The notes under the pieces were generated by a model. It did no database searches. It worked only from the letters and a program-made list of their open reading frames with translations, and had not been told where the DNA came from. Source: Pseudorhodobacter sp. PARRP1 (lineage in GTDB: Bacteria > Pseudomonadota > Alphaproteobacteria > Rhodobacterales > Rhodobacteraceae). Taken from it: a stretch of DNA of 64,000 nucleotides. Positions 48,926 through 57,722 of this stretch are shown here, one piece after another. The stretch lies in assembly GCA_002256245.1 (NCBI GenBank), contig NKIU01000003.1, positions 496,001 through 560,000 on the forward strand, written 5' to 3'. Position numbers and translations under genes: made by a program. Position 1 is the stretch's first letter, and each line of letters starts with the position of its first letter.

Positions 48926-50473
48926 CTAGGGTTTTTGCAGCCGGTAGGCGGCGTCGGCTGTCAGCATTTGCCACGCGCCTTCGCTGCCATCGGGCCAGAT
49001 CACCCGCACCTCGGCCTGCTGCTGATCGCCCAGACCGAAATGCACCGCGCCAAGGTTGCCGCCCGCTTGACCGCCGCCGATGGTGATCTCGCGGCGTTGG
49101 GTGTGGCCGTGCATCTTCACCTCGACCCAAGCGCCGATGGCATCGGTGTTGGGGGCGGGCTGGGTCAGGGTCAGGGTCAGCCAGTGGTTCGCGCTTTTGG
49201 TGGTGTTGCGCCAGATTTGCACAGGTTCGCGGCGGTTGACCACGACCAGATCCATCAGGCCATCGGCGTTCAGATCGGCAAGGGCTGCGCCGCGCGACAG
49301 GCCGGTGGCGGCCACACCGGCGCGGTCGCCTGCTTCCTGAAACGTGCCGTCGGGGCGTTGCAGCAGCAGGTTGTTGGGGTCTTTCAGGGCGAAATCGGGC
49401 ATCGCATCGACGTTGCCCTTGGCGATGAACAGATCAGCAAGGCCGTCGTTGTTCACATCCTCAAACTGGGCATGCCAGCCGGTGGAGGGGTTCAGATCGG
49501 TGCCGGTATAGGGGCGCTGTGCGATGGCGCCTTTGGCGAAAGCCACATCCTTGAAGGTGGCGGATTTGGTTTCGGGATTGGCCATGGTTTGCAGCTTGTT
49601 ATCGGCCATCGAGGTTACGAAATACTCAGGGTAGCCGTCGAAATTCAGATCATAACTGGCAAGGCCCATGCCCCAGATGCGCAGGCGTTTCCAGCCCTCG
49701 GCCTCGGTGTATAGCCGTGGGTCTTGCCCCGGTTCGACGTGCCAGAGTTGTTCCTGACCGCCCTTGTAATACTCGCGGTCGTTGGCCACGCGCAGGGAGG
49801 GGGTGCCAGAGCGGTTCCAGTCGGAAAACAGCATGGAAAGCGCGCAAAAGCTGGGTTTCAAGGGCGTGGGCGCGGCGAATTTATCGCCATCGGGGCGGTG
49901 CAGCCAGTTGTCGGTGCAAGACCCCCACGGGAACATGTCTTGCGTGACGTCGATATAGTTGCCGATGGCGAGGGTGGGCCAGCTTTGGCCCTTTTCCCAT
50001 GTGGCTGCGAAGGCGGCGGACCACGCGTTGCCGCCATCAAGGCCCCAAGCGGCGTTGGCGGGTTCGAACTTGCAGTTGCCAAGGCCGCGCATCACCTGGT
50101 TTTCGCCCTGCCGCAGCAGGACGATGTCGGGGACGCCGTCGCTGTCGATGTCGATGGGGTAGGCGCCGAGGACGCCGGTCTGCTCGACCCCGCTTTGCGC
50201 CTCGGTGAAGGCCAGATCGCCGCCGGGCGTGCTTTGGTTGACGAACAGTTTCGCCGGATTGGTGCCGCCTGCGATGATCAGATCGGGGCGGGCATCGGCG
50301 TTGCAGTCGAAGGTTGAAACCCCGCCGCCGACCATATATTCCCAATCGCCCGCGTAGATCTGGCGCACGCCTGCGGTGGCGGTTTGTTCGGTGAAGCTGG
50401 GCACCAAGGGGGCGGCGGTTTCGGCCACGGCTGCCGCAGGCAACAGCAAAAGGCCAAGGGCGAGGTATTTCAT
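48926..50473 (-). CDS. CRTAC1-type FG-GAP/ASPIC repeat protein
   Basis: A 515-residue secreted protein with a signal peptide (MKYLALGLLLLPAAAVAETA). It contains at least five FG-GAP/VCBS-type repeats with calcium loops of the form DxNxDGxxD: DCNADARPD, DIDSDGVPD, DLNFDGYPE, DVNNDGLAD and DLNADGLMD. It ends in an ASPIC/UnbV domain (NTDAIGAWVEVKMHGHTQRR, VIWPDGSEGAWQ). The repeats should form a beta-propeller. It begins three bases after the haloperoxidase stop and is co-transcribed with it, so it may be a partner or scaffold for that enzyme; no activity is established. Confidence 0.87.
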   Translation of the reverse strand: MKYLALGLLLLPAAAVAETAAPLVPSFTEQTATAGVRQIYAGDWEYMVGGGVSTFDCNADARPDLIIAGGTNPAKLFVNQSTPGGDLAFTEAQSGVEQTGVLGAYPIDIDSDGVPDIVLLRQGENQVMRGLGNCKFEPANAAWGLDGGNAWSAAFAATWEKGQSWPTLAIGNYIDVTQDMFPWGSCTDNWLHRPDGDKFAAPTPLKPSFCALSMLFSDWNRSGTPSLRVANDREYYKGGQEQLWHVEPGQDPRLYTEAEGWKRLRIWGMGLASYDLNFDGYPEYFVTSMADNKLQTMANPETKSATFKDVAFAKGAIAQRPYTGTDLNPSTGWHAQFEDVNNDGLADLFIAKGNVDAMPDFALKDPNNLLLQRPDGTFQEAGDRAGVAATGLSRGAALADLNADGLMDLVVVNRREPVQIWRNTTKSANHWLTLTLTQPAPNTDAIGAWVEVKMHGHTQRREITIGGGQAGGNLGAVHFGLGDQQQAEVRVIWPDGSEGAWQMLTADAAYRLQKP

Positions 50474-50476
50474 CTC

Positions 50477-51775
50477 TTACGCCAGCGTTTTCAAGGCGTT
50501 GATATAGCTTCCAACTTCGGCCCCTTGGCGCAGACCGTTTTCGTTGGCGGCGCGAAAGTGGATGCCGCCGTAAAGCCGCGAGATTGCGGCCTCTTGGGCG
50601 GCGGCGTTGAAATCGGCGTAGTGGCGCGGCGCAATACCATCGTCGGCGTGGGTGGCGTCGTCAAAGGCGAAGCCTTGGCCAAACACCTGCGCCAGCACGC
50701 TTGCCGCCGCACCCGATTGGGTGGAATGGCCCGAGGGATACTCGGCAAACGGCGGCGTGATCAGCAACGGCTCCCATGTCTTGTCGATCACCCGCTTGAT
50801 GTAAGTGACGGGGCGCAGGCGGTTGTAGTGAATCTTGTCGCTCCAGCAGGCGATGAAGGCGTCGTTGATGCCCATGCCAAGGCGCGCCAAAGCGTCGGCT
50901 GCGTGCAGCGCATCGGTGCCGTCGCGGTGCAGGATTTGCAGGGTGATCGACACCCAATGGCCGGGCGGAGTGGGCGACAGCATCGGATCATCCGACCAGA
51001 ACCGGGCGATGGCCTTTTGATCGTCGGTCAGGGTTTTTGATGTCTCATAAACCTCGATCGCCTGTTTGTAGAATTCGGAGGCGGGGTCTTCGGAATAGGC
51101 GGGCGGATCGCCTGCGGGGCAGGGCGCACCGACGGGCATCGCGAAGGGGCGGTTGGTGCCCCATTCGGGCAGCAAGGGCGCTTGTTGCTGCACGATCAGG
51201 CTGGTCGGCACCCAGTATTCCGGGCCCTTTTGCAATGTCCATTGCATCGGGAAGCCCATGTTCTGCACATCATGGCCGCCATCGGATTTGCTGTAGTCTT
51301 CAATGTGTTGGGCGACGGCGAGACCGTAAGCGGCAGAGCGGGCGGCAATGTCATCGGCCACGCCCTGCGATAGTTTCGCGCCCAGTTTATCGCGCATCGC
51401 GGCCATGGCGCGCTGGCCGGTGGGGCCGGTGTTGCCAAAGAAGGTCTCGACTGCTTCGGACAGCACGGCGTGCAGGACAAGGGATTCATCGTAAGCGCCC
51501 GCGGGGCGGGGTGGCAGCGCGGTCAGGCCGTTGATCTGGCCTGCAAGGCTGCGGGCATTGGTTGCCGAGGCGAGCGACTCGTAAGCCGCGATGCCCATGT
51601 AGCCAAAGGCGCGGGCGGCGACGGGGGGCGAGTAGGTGGCGGTGTGGCGCACAAGTTCCAGCACCAGTTTATACCATGTCAGCAGGGTATCGCTGGGGGT
51701 GGTGGCCGCATGCAGGGGCAGGCTGGGCAAGGCAAACGCGGCCCCGGTCAAGGCAAGGAATTGGCGGCGGTGCAT
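50477..51775 (-). CDS. vanadium-dependent haloperoxidase, Tat-exported
   Basis: A 432-residue enzyme of the vanadium haloperoxidase/PAP2 phosphatase superfamily. The complete vanadate-binding triad is visible: KIHYNRLRP (about residue 314), EYPSGHSTQ (about 347-350) and SRLYGGIHF (about 399-406). A twin-arginine signal (MHRRQFLALTGAAFALPSLP) sends it to the periplasm. The start follows GGAG seven bases before; upstream in-frame codons reach 51805. It would oxidise halide with H2O2 to hypohalous acid; a phosphatase role is the alternative. It lies 61 bases after the xylose ATPase gene and leads into the CRTAC1-type gene. Confidence 0.88.
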   Translation of the reverse strand: MHRRQFLALTGAAFALPSLPLHAATTPSDTLLTWYKLVLELVRHTATYSPPVAARAFGYMGIAAYESLASATNARSLAGQINGLTALPPRPAGAYDESLVLHAVLSEAVETFFGNTGPTGQRAMAAMRDKLGAKLSQGVADDIAARSAAYGLAVAQHIEDYSKSDGGHDVQNMGFPMQWTLQKGPEYWVPTSLIVQQQAPLLPEWGTNRPFAMPVGAPCPAGDPPAYSEDPASEFYKQAIEVYETSKTLTDDQKAIARFWSDDPMLSPTPPGHWVSITLQILHRDGTDALHAADALARLGMGINDAFIACWSDKIHYNRLRPVTYIKRVIDKTWEPLLITPPFAEYPSGHSTQSGAAASVLAQVFGQGFAFDDATHADDGIAPRHYADFNAAAQEAAISRLYGGIHFRAANENGLRQGAEVGSYINALKTLA

Positions 51776-51836
51776 GGCGGCTCCTGCTTGGGAGGTTTTG
51801 GACAAAGGGCGCGCGGTTGCCCGCGCGCCCGATGGG

Positions 51837-52595
51837 TTACACCGCTTGCGGTGGTTTCTTGCCCATGATGATCATGCCGAGGATGTCTTCATCGGTGACT
51901 TCGCCCACGTTCACCGTGCCGACACGCTGGCCGTTTTTCATCACCACGGCGCGGTCACACAGATCCATCACGGCGTGAATATCGTGTTCGATCAGGAAGA
52001 TACCAAGGCCCTGCTTTTTCAGCTCTTGAATAAGCTCGGCCACCATCTGGGTTTCTTGCGGGCCCAAGGCGGCGGTCGGCTCGTCCATGATCAGGATTTT
52101 GGCGTTGAAATACACCGCGCGGGCGATGGCCACCGATTGGCGCTGACCGCCCGACAACGCACTGACCGGCACGTTGAATTTGCGGAAGTTCGGGTTCAAC
52201 CGCGCCATGATCTTGCGGGTTTCAGCCTCCATCGCGGAATCATCCAGAAAGCCGCCCGCGCCGACGATCTCACGCCCCAGAAACAGGTTTGAGGCGGCGT
52301 TGAGGTTATCGGCAAGGGCAAGGGTCTGGTAGATCGTCTCGATGTTATACTCGCGCGCGTCGCGGGGGTTGCTGATCTCGGCCTTGGCACCGTTGATGTA
52401 GATCTCGCCCGCATCGGCCTTGTAGGCACCCGAGAGGCATTTGATCAGCGTGGATTTTCCCGCACCGTTGTGGCCCAACAGGCCCACGACTTCGCCCGGA
52501 TGCAGATCAATCGAGACGTGATCCACGGCCTTGATGCCGCCGAACGCGATGGAGATGTCGCGCATCTCGACCAGAGGCGTTCCATTGTTAGCCAT
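51837..52595 (-). CDS. xylG: xylose-type ABC transporter ATPase, single domain
   Basis: A 252-residue ATPase of the CUT2 sugar group: Walker [20 protein letters not shown], signature [15 protein letters not shown], Walker [15 protein letters not shown] and switch histidine [13 protein letters not shown]. Classical XylG has two fused domains of about 510 residues; this one has a single domain and should act as a homodimer. The ATG has GAGGAG eight bases upstream; a GTG at 52604 is less likely. It is last in xylF-xylH-xylG, and the haloperoxidase gene follows after 61 bases. Confidence 0.87.
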   Translation of the reverse strand: MANNGTPLVEMRDISIAFGGIKAVDHVSIDLHPGEVVGLLGHNGAGKSTLIKCLSGAYKADAGEIYINGAKAEISNPRDAREYNIETIYQTLALADNLNAASNLFLGREIVGAGGFLDDSAMEAETRKIMARLNPNFRKFNVPVSALSGGQRQSVAIARAVYFNAKILIMDEPTAALGPQETQMVAELIQELKKQGLGIFLIEHDIHAVMDLCDRAVVMKNGQRVGTVNVGEVTDEDILGMIIMGKKPPQAV

Positions 52596-52607
52596 TGCGC
52601 ACACTCC

Positions 52608-53933
52608 TCACTTGATTTTCTTGCGGTAGAGAATGTCGAGATAGACCGCCAGAACCAGCGCCACACCGACCACGATCTTGCGGTAAGACCCGTCGCCAAA
52701 GCCGATCAGCACCATGCCGGTCTGCAAGGATTGGATCACCAAGGTGCCGATGATCGCGCCGTAGATGGTGCCGACACCGCCCGCAAGCGAGGTGCCGCCG
52801 ATCACGGCCGAGGCGATGACGTAAAGTTCCTCAAGATCGCCCAAGGCGTTGGTGGCCGAGGTCAGACGCGCCGAGGCGACAACGGCTGCAAGGCCCGACA
52901 GCAGCCCCATCAGCGCGAAGATCTTGACCGTCATCCATTTGGTGTCGATGCCCGACAGCGCGGCTGCTTCGGGGTTGCCGCCGATGGCAAACACATAGCG
53001 GCCAAAGCGGGTGCGGGTCATCAGGATGGTCATCAGGATGGCGACACCGGCAAGGATCAGCACCGGGATGGCAAAGCCGTGGCTGATGAACAGCTCTTCC
53101 GGTGGGGTGGTGATGTTGTTGGCGGCGGCGTAGGATTTCACGATGCCGATGGGCCAGGGATAGGAATTGACCACCAGAACCGTGCCCAAAAGCACGCCGC
53201 AAGCCAGTGCGGCCACGGTGGTTTCCGCCCAGACCGGGCGCTTGGAGAAGCCGTGTTTGCTGCGGGCTTTGCGGCCACGATACATCATCAGCAGGATCAC
53301 CGCGCAGCCGACCACGCCGACAATCCAGCTGCCGGTGGAACCGATGGCGCCGTAAGGCCCGCCGCCCAGCAGCGCGAAGGTGGAATCGACGGGCGAGATG
53401 GTCTTGCCATCCGCCACCAGAAACGCCGCACCGCGCCACACCAGCATACCGCCCAGCGTGACGATGAACGACGGGATCGCGCGGTAGGCGGTCAGCCAGC
53501 CGTGGAATGCGCCGATACATGCGCCCAGCACGATGCCGACGATCACGGTGATGATCCAGATCAGCGGATGGCCAAGGCCCAGATACTGCGGCAGGATGTT
53601 GACTTGCAGCACGCCCATGATCATGCCGGTGAAGCCCACGATCGAGCCCACAGAAAGGTCGATGTTGCGGGTGATGATCACCAGCACCATGCCGGTTGCC
53701 ATGATGCCCGTCACGGCGGTTTGCACCGACAGGTTCCACAGGTTGCGGGCTGTCAGAAAGCTGCCGCCGTCTTTGAAGAACACGCCATACAGATGGAAGC
53801 CGAACCAGATCAGCAGCAAAGCGCCGACCATGCCGATCATCCGGGTGTCAAGTTCGGTGTCGCGCACAAAGCGGGCAACGGGCCCGAGTTTTGCATCGCT
53901 GCCTTGAGGGGCGTGGGTGGGGGTGTCTGTCAT
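52608..53933 (-). CDS. xylH: xylose-type ABC transporter permease
   Basis: A 441-residue CUT2 permease, longer than most relatives. VLVIITRNIDLSVGSIVGFT is the family hallmark, with IPSFIVTLGGMLVWRGAAFL in the middle and GDLEELYVIASAVIGGTSLA near the end. About ten membrane spans are predicted. The ATG has GAGG close upstream and is preferred over an earlier in-frame codon at 54011. It lies 194 bases after xylF, a gap with a strong hairpin, and 12 bases before xylG. Confidence 0.9.
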   Translation of the reverse strand: MTDTPTHAPQGSDAKLGPVARFVRDTELDTRMIGMVGALLLIWFGFHLYGVFFKDGGSFLTARNLWNLSVQTAVTGIMATGMVLVIITRNIDLSVGSIVGFTGMIMGVLQVNILPQYLGLGHPLIWIITVIVGIVLGACIGAFHGWLTAYRAIPSFIVTLGGMLVWRGAAFLVADGKTISPVDSTFALLGGGPYGAIGSTGSWIVGVVGCAVILLMMYRGRKARSKHGFSKRPVWAETTVAALACGVLLGTVLVVNSYPWPIGIVKSYAAANNITTPPEELFISHGFAIPVLILAGVAILMTILMTRTRFGRYVFAIGGNPEAAALSGIDTKWMTVKIFALMGLLSGLAAVVASARLTSATNALGDLEELYVIASAVIGGTSLAGGVGTIYGAIIGTLVIQSLQTGMVLIGFGDGSYRKIVVGVALVLAVYLDILYRKKIK

Positions 53934-54043
53934 GTCCTCGTCCGGCTTGTGAGAGGGGAAACGCGCATGGCCTGTGGGGCCTTTGACCTGTCCAAATCGG
54001 CAAACGGTCACAGGGATGAGGGGCGCTTTGCGTTAGGGAAAGC

Positions 54044-54070
54044 CCGACGCCAGCACAAGGCTGACGCCGG
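54044..54070. repeat. hairpin between xylF and xylH
   Basis: On the transcribed strand CCGGCGTCAGC and GCTGGCGTCGG pair over an eleven-base stem (G-U pairs allowed) with a five-base loop. It lies about 57 bases after the xylF stop and resembles the hairpin after ytfQ in position. Confidence 0.65.
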
Positions 54071-54127
54071 ACCATTCATTCGGTGCGTGTGCCGACCTGC
54101 GCAGGGCAGCTCAGCCTGCTGTGCCTG

Positions 54128-55153
54128 TTACTGGCAGGCAGCAACGCCTTCCATTGCGCCTTCGCAGGCTTCGGCTTTGCTGATGTGGCCACCATCAATC
54201 GCCAGGTTCAGCGTGTCTTTGGTGATCGCGGTCGGGGTCAGCAGGATCGCGTTCATCTCGACGCCTTTTTCGCCGCCGTTGAACTTGGTCGCACCAGCAA
54301 TCGCATCAAGGGCGGTGCCGCCTGCCAAAGCTGCGGCGATTTCGCCAGCGGCTTTGCCAAGTTGACGCGAGTCTTTCCACACCGAAACGGTCTGGGTGCC
54401 ACGTGCCACACGGTTGATCGCTGCCAGATCGCCGTCTTGGCCGCCGACCGGAACCACAAGGCCCTGTGCCGACAAAGCTGCCACGACGCCGCCCGCCATA
54501 CCGTCGTTTTCAGCCAGAACGGCATCGACAGCGTTGTTGTTGGCGGTCAGGATCTGCTCCATGTTCTTCTGAGCATTTTCCGGCTTCCAGCCATCCGAGT
54601 TGGCCTCGCCGACGATCTTGATGGTGCCGGCTTTGACAGCATCGCCGATCACTTCTTCCATGCCTTCACGCAGGAAAGCTGCGTTCGGATCGCCGGGGTC
54701 GCCCAGAATGATCGCGAAGTTGCCATCGGGTTTCACCTTGGTGACTTCTTCAGCGATGATCTTGCCAACGCCTTTGTTGTCGAAGGTCAGATAGAAGGTG
54801 CGCGCATCTTCGATCAGACGGTCGTAGCCGACAACCGGAATGCCTTCAGCAGCGGCCTTTTCAATGGCCGGACCGATGGCGTCTTTGTCCCAGGCGTTGA
54901 TGATCAGCGCGTTCGCGCCCTGTGCAATCAGCGCGTCCACGTCGGACAACTGCTTTTCAGCCGAGGACTGAGCATCTGCCGAGATATACTCGTCGCCTGC
55001 CGCTTCAATGGCGGCTTTCATGGCGGCTTCGTCGATCTTCCAACGCTCTTCCTGGAAGCTGGCCCAAGACACGCCAATTTTTTTGCCTTCTGCCAAAGCA
55101 GCCGACGAGAAACCTGCTGCGGCGATGACCGCAAGCATAATGACCTTACGCAT
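54128..55153 (-). CDS. xylF: D-xylose-binding periplasmic protein
   Basis: A 341-residue sugar-binding protein with a Sec signal (MRKVIMLAVIAAAGFSSAAL, cleavage after ALA). XylF-type blocks are GVSWASFQEERWKIDE, LIINAWDKDAIGPAIEKAA, VVGYDRLIEDARTFYLTFDN and LAENDGMAGGVVAALSAQG; the tryptophans and acidic residues that stack on xylose in XylF are conserved. It heads xylF-xylH-xylG and is divergent from a ROK regulator. No xylose isomerase or xylulokinase gene lies nearby. Confidence 0.91.
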   Translation of the reverse strand: MRKVIMLAVIAAAGFSSAALAEGKKIGVSWASFQEERWKIDEAAMKAAIEAAGDEYISADAQSSAEKQLSDVDALIAQGANALIINAWDKDAIGPAIEKAAAEGIPVVGYDRLIEDARTFYLTFDNKGVGKIIAEEVTKVKPDGNFAIILGDPGDPNAAFLREGMEEVIGDAVKAGTIKIVGEANSDGWKPENAQKNMEQILTANNNAVDAVLAENDGMAGGVVAALSAQGLVVPVGGQDGDLAAINRVARGTQTVSVWKDSRQLGKAAGEIAAALAGGTALDAIAGATKFNGGEKGVEMNAILLTPTAITKDTLNLAIDGGHISKAEACEGAMEGVAACQ

Positions 55154-55202
55154 TTTTATCCTCCCTATGGATTCGGCCAGCGTATGACCTGTTCCGCAGA
55201 TT

Positions 55203-55296
55203 CGCCAGAACTGGCGGAAAATTGCCGCGAATAAATTCAGTTGTCAAAATAAAACTGATGCGCGAGAACAAGAGAGCTAGAATTTCTTGCAAATTC
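55203..55296. promoter_or_regulatory. three dyads in the xylF / ROK divergent region
   Basis: CGCCAG-aa-CTGGCG (55203-55216), TCAGTT-N10-AACTGA (55237-55258) and GAATTT-CTTGC-AAATTC (55280-55296) are perfect inverted repeats in the 213-base gap. The last two lie in AT-rich sequence suited to promoters and ROK-type operators. Confidence 0.5.
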
Positions 55297-55366
55297 TCGC
55301 TGCATTGCAGCAATAAAAGCTTGTGTAAGAACAAACCTGCCGGTTTTTTATTCGGGGATCAAATAA

Positions 55367-56644
55367 ATGCCAGGTTTTGGCGCGGCGGATGAGGCAGAAA
55401 TGGGGACGCGCGGCTGTGGCCCGCTGATTCCCCCCTTGTCCGAATCGATGCGCCCGCTGCGCCAGCAGGTGTTTGAGAGGGTGCGCGCCTCGGGGTTGAT
55501 CCCGCGGGTGCAGGTGGCCAAGGATCTGGGGGTTTCCCCGGCCTCGGTGACGACGATCACTTCGGAGTTGATCGAGGCGGGGCTGATCGAGGAGGTCAGT
55601 GCGCCGCGCGATCCTGAATTGGGGCGGGGGCGGCCTGCGGTGGCGCTGGGGGTGCGCGCACAGGCGCATATGGTGGCGGGTATGAAGATGTCTGACCGCG
55701 AACATTCGGCGGTGATCGTCGATTTCGCGGGCAATCTGCTGGCCAATGAGGTGGTGCCGCGCCGGCCGGGGCCGATGCCGCTTGCGGAAATGCTGGATGC
55801 GATGGCCTTGCTGCTGGACCGCGTTTGCGACAACGCAGGCATCGCGCGTGCGGCTTTGTCGGGCGTCGGGGTGGGGCTGCCGGGGTTTGTCGATCAGGCC
55901 GAGGGCGTGGTGCTGTGGTCCTCGACGCTGACCGAGCGTGCGGTGCCCTTGGCCGAGGCCGCACAGGCGCGGCTTGGCCTGCCTGTCAGCATCGACAACG
56001 ATGCCAATCTGGTGGCCTTGGCCGAGTTGTGGTTTGGCGCGGGCCGCAGTCTGGCAGATTTCGCGGTGGTGACGTTCGAGCACGGCGTCGGAATGGGTTT
56101 TGTGATGAACCACAAGATCTATCGTGGCTCGCAGCGATTGGGGATGGAGTTGGGACATACCAAGGTGCAACTGGATGGGGCGCTGTGTCGCTGCGGTCAG
56201 CGCGGCTGTCTGGAAGCCTATGTCGCCGACTATGCCTTGGCGCGCGAGGCCACCACGGCGCTGAATTGGGGGCACCGCGAGGGGCAGTCGATCTCGGTGC
56301 TGCTGGAAAGCCTGTATGAGCACGCGCAATCGGGCGATGCCACCGCGCGCAGCATTTTCCGCCGTGCCGGGCGCTATCTGGCGGTGGGGTTGGCGAATGT
56401 GGTCAACCTGTTCGACCCCGCGCTGATCATCCTGTCGGGCGAGCGGTTGAAGTTCGACTATCTTTATGCCGCCGAGACTTTGGCTGAGATGGACAATCTG
56501 GTGATCAACACCGGGCGGCCGCGCCCGCCCATAGAAATCCACGCCTGGGGGGATCTGCTGTGGGCGCATGGCGCGGCGGCGCTGGCGCTGTCGGCGGTGA
56601 CAGAACGGATTCTGATGGCCCCGCGCGAGATGGCCGCGCAGTAG
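55367..56644 (+). CDS. ROK family transcriptional regulator (XylR-type)
   Basis: A 425-residue repressor. The N-terminal HTH (about residues 30-80, VQVAKDLGVSPASVTTITSE) is followed by a ROK sugar-binding domain with an ATP-like motif ILVDNDAN-type SIDNDANLVALAELWFGAG, GVGMGFVMNHKIYRGSQRLG and the zinc motif CRCGQRGCLEAYV. It is divergent from the xylF operon and probably represses it in the absence of xylose. The long N-terminus means the true start may be a later ATG. A bidirectional terminator follows its stop. Confidence 0.88.
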   Translation: MPGFGAADEAEMGTRGCGPLIPPLSESMRPLRQQVFERVRASGLIPRVQVAKDLGVSPASVTTITSELIEAGLIEEVSAPRDPELGRGRPAVALGVRAQAHMVAGMKMSDREHSAVIVDFAGNLLANEVVPRRPGPMPLAEMLDAMALLLDRVCDNAGIARAALSGVGVGLPGFVDQAEGVVLWSSTLTERAVPLAEAAQARLGLPVSIDNDANLVALAELWFGAGRSLADFAVVTFEHGVGMGFVMNHKIYRGSQRLGMELGHTKVQLDGALCRCGQRGCLEAYVADYALAREATTALNWGHREGQSISVLLESLYEHAQSGDATARSIFRRAGRYLAVGLANVVNLFDPALIILSGERLKFDYLYAAETLAEMDNLVINTGRPRPPIEIHAWGDLLWAHGAAALALSAVTERILMAPREMAAQ

Positions 56645-56669
56645 GGCCGCGCATGAAGCCCCGCATGAA

Positions 56670-56696
56670 AAAGGCAGGCCACGATGGCCTGCCTTT
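56670..56696. terminator. bidirectional terminator
   Basis: AAAGGCAGGCCA pairs with TGGCCTGCCTTT around a CGA loop: a 12-pair stem flanked by A and T runs. It lies between the ROK gene (+) and the small membrane protein gene (-), whose 3' ends face each other. Confidence 0.85.
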
Positions 56697-56725
56697 GTCG
56701 AACGGTTGTGGACGCTGTGGTTCGG

Positions 56726-56884
56726 CTATTCGGTGGTTTGGGCCGAAACGCCTGCGTTGCGGCTGGAGAGGCTGCCCTCGGGGGCGAAGATGATCGCCAT
56801 CACACCAAGGTAGGCCAGACCAAACACCACTAAAGCAACATAAGTGGCGCGCCGTGTCGGGCGCTGTGACAACATTTGTGACAT
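56726..56884 (-). CDS. small single-span membrane protein
   Basis: A 52-residue protein with a basic N-terminus (SQRPTRRATY) and one membrane helix (VALVVFGLAYLGVMAIIFA), then a polar C-terminus. AGGA lies seven bases before the ATG, and a terminator follows after 30 bases, so the gene looks real though short. The positive-inside rule places the N-terminus in the cytoplasm. I do not recognise a family and assign no function. It is divergent from the Rrf2 regulator gene after 288 bases, so that regulator may be related, but this is only position. Confidence 0.6.
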   Translation of the reverse strand: MSQMLSQRPTRRATYVALVVFGLAYLGVMAIIFAPEGSLSSRNAGVSAQTTE

Positions 56885-57172
56885 ATGAGCATCCTGTGCA
56901 GCTTTGGATGGATCGTGTCATCACGGTATCAAGCTTTTGTGAGTCGCGAAAGGATTATTAATCTACCAAATATATCGTGATTGATTCGGCTGCGGTCAAA
57001 GCGGGATTTCGCAAGAATTTCTGGGGTTTCGGCACCGCACAGGCATCGGCGGTTGTCAGCCTGTGGCGCTAACGGGCGGCTGGCGCAGGCGCGGCGGCAT
57101 CTGTGTCAAGATTTTTCGCAATCGCCGTTCGCGCGGATTGATTCCTTTTTGCGCGCCAGTTAGGTCTTGGAC

Positions 57173-57637
57173 ATGATTACACAAAAGATGAAATATGCCT
57201 TGAAGGCGCTGTTGGTGCTGGCGGATGCGGCGGCACAACCCGCGCCGGAAGCCTTGACGATCGAAGCGATCGCCAAACGCTCGGGCACGCCGAAGCGGTT
57301 TCTTGAGCATATTTTGCTGGAAGTGCGCAACGCGGGCATCATCGCCTCGACCCGCGGGCGGTCGGGCGGGTATCAGTTGATCAAACCCCCGGCAGAGATT
57401 TCGATCTCGGAACTGCTGCGGCTGATCGACGGGCCGATTGCCCCGTTGCCGTGCCTGTCGCGCCGCGCCTATCAGCGCTGCGAGGATTGCGTTGATGAGG
57501 AAAGCTGCCGCATCCGCAAGGTGTTTGCCGATATCTTCTGGTCTTACCTGCTGCTGATTGAATCGCTGACCTTGGCGGATATGCTGCGCTCGGGGGCTGT
57601 GGCGGCACAGGTGTTGACGGAACCGCTGGCGTCCTGA
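57173..57637 (+). CDS. Rrf2 family transcriptional regulator
   Basis: A 154-residue winged-helix regulator. The N-terminal HTH MITQKMKYALKALLVLAD with EAIAKRSGTPKRFLEHILLE and the wing ASTRGRSGGYQLIKPP is the Rrf2 pattern. Four cysteines follow: CLSRRAYQRCEDCVDEESC (about residues 99-117), which suit an iron-sulfur cluster as in IscR or NsrR, although the spacing differs from IscR. A redox, nitric oxide or iron-sulfur signal is therefore likely. It stands alone between two intergenic repeats; targets are not evident. Confidence 0.87.
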   Translation: MITQKMKYALKALLVLADAAAQPAPEALTIEAIAKRSGTPKRFLEHILLEVRNAGIIASTRGRSGGYQLIKPPAEISISELLRLIDGPIAPLPCLSRRAYQRCEDCVDEESCRIRKVFADIFWSYLLLIESLTLADMLRSGAVAAQVLTEPLAS

Positions 57638-57722
57638 GTTTCCAGATCAAGATTTTGCGTCCCGCTCCAGCGGCCTCGCCCCTTCGGGTCTTGGCCGCTG
57701 CTTTGGTGGATCCTCTCTGTCT

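Noticed and set aside
52470-54365. Open frame of about 631 codons on the plus strand across xylG, xylH and xylF
   Set aside because: Histidine- and glycine-rich low-complexity translation antisense to three well-supported transporter genes.
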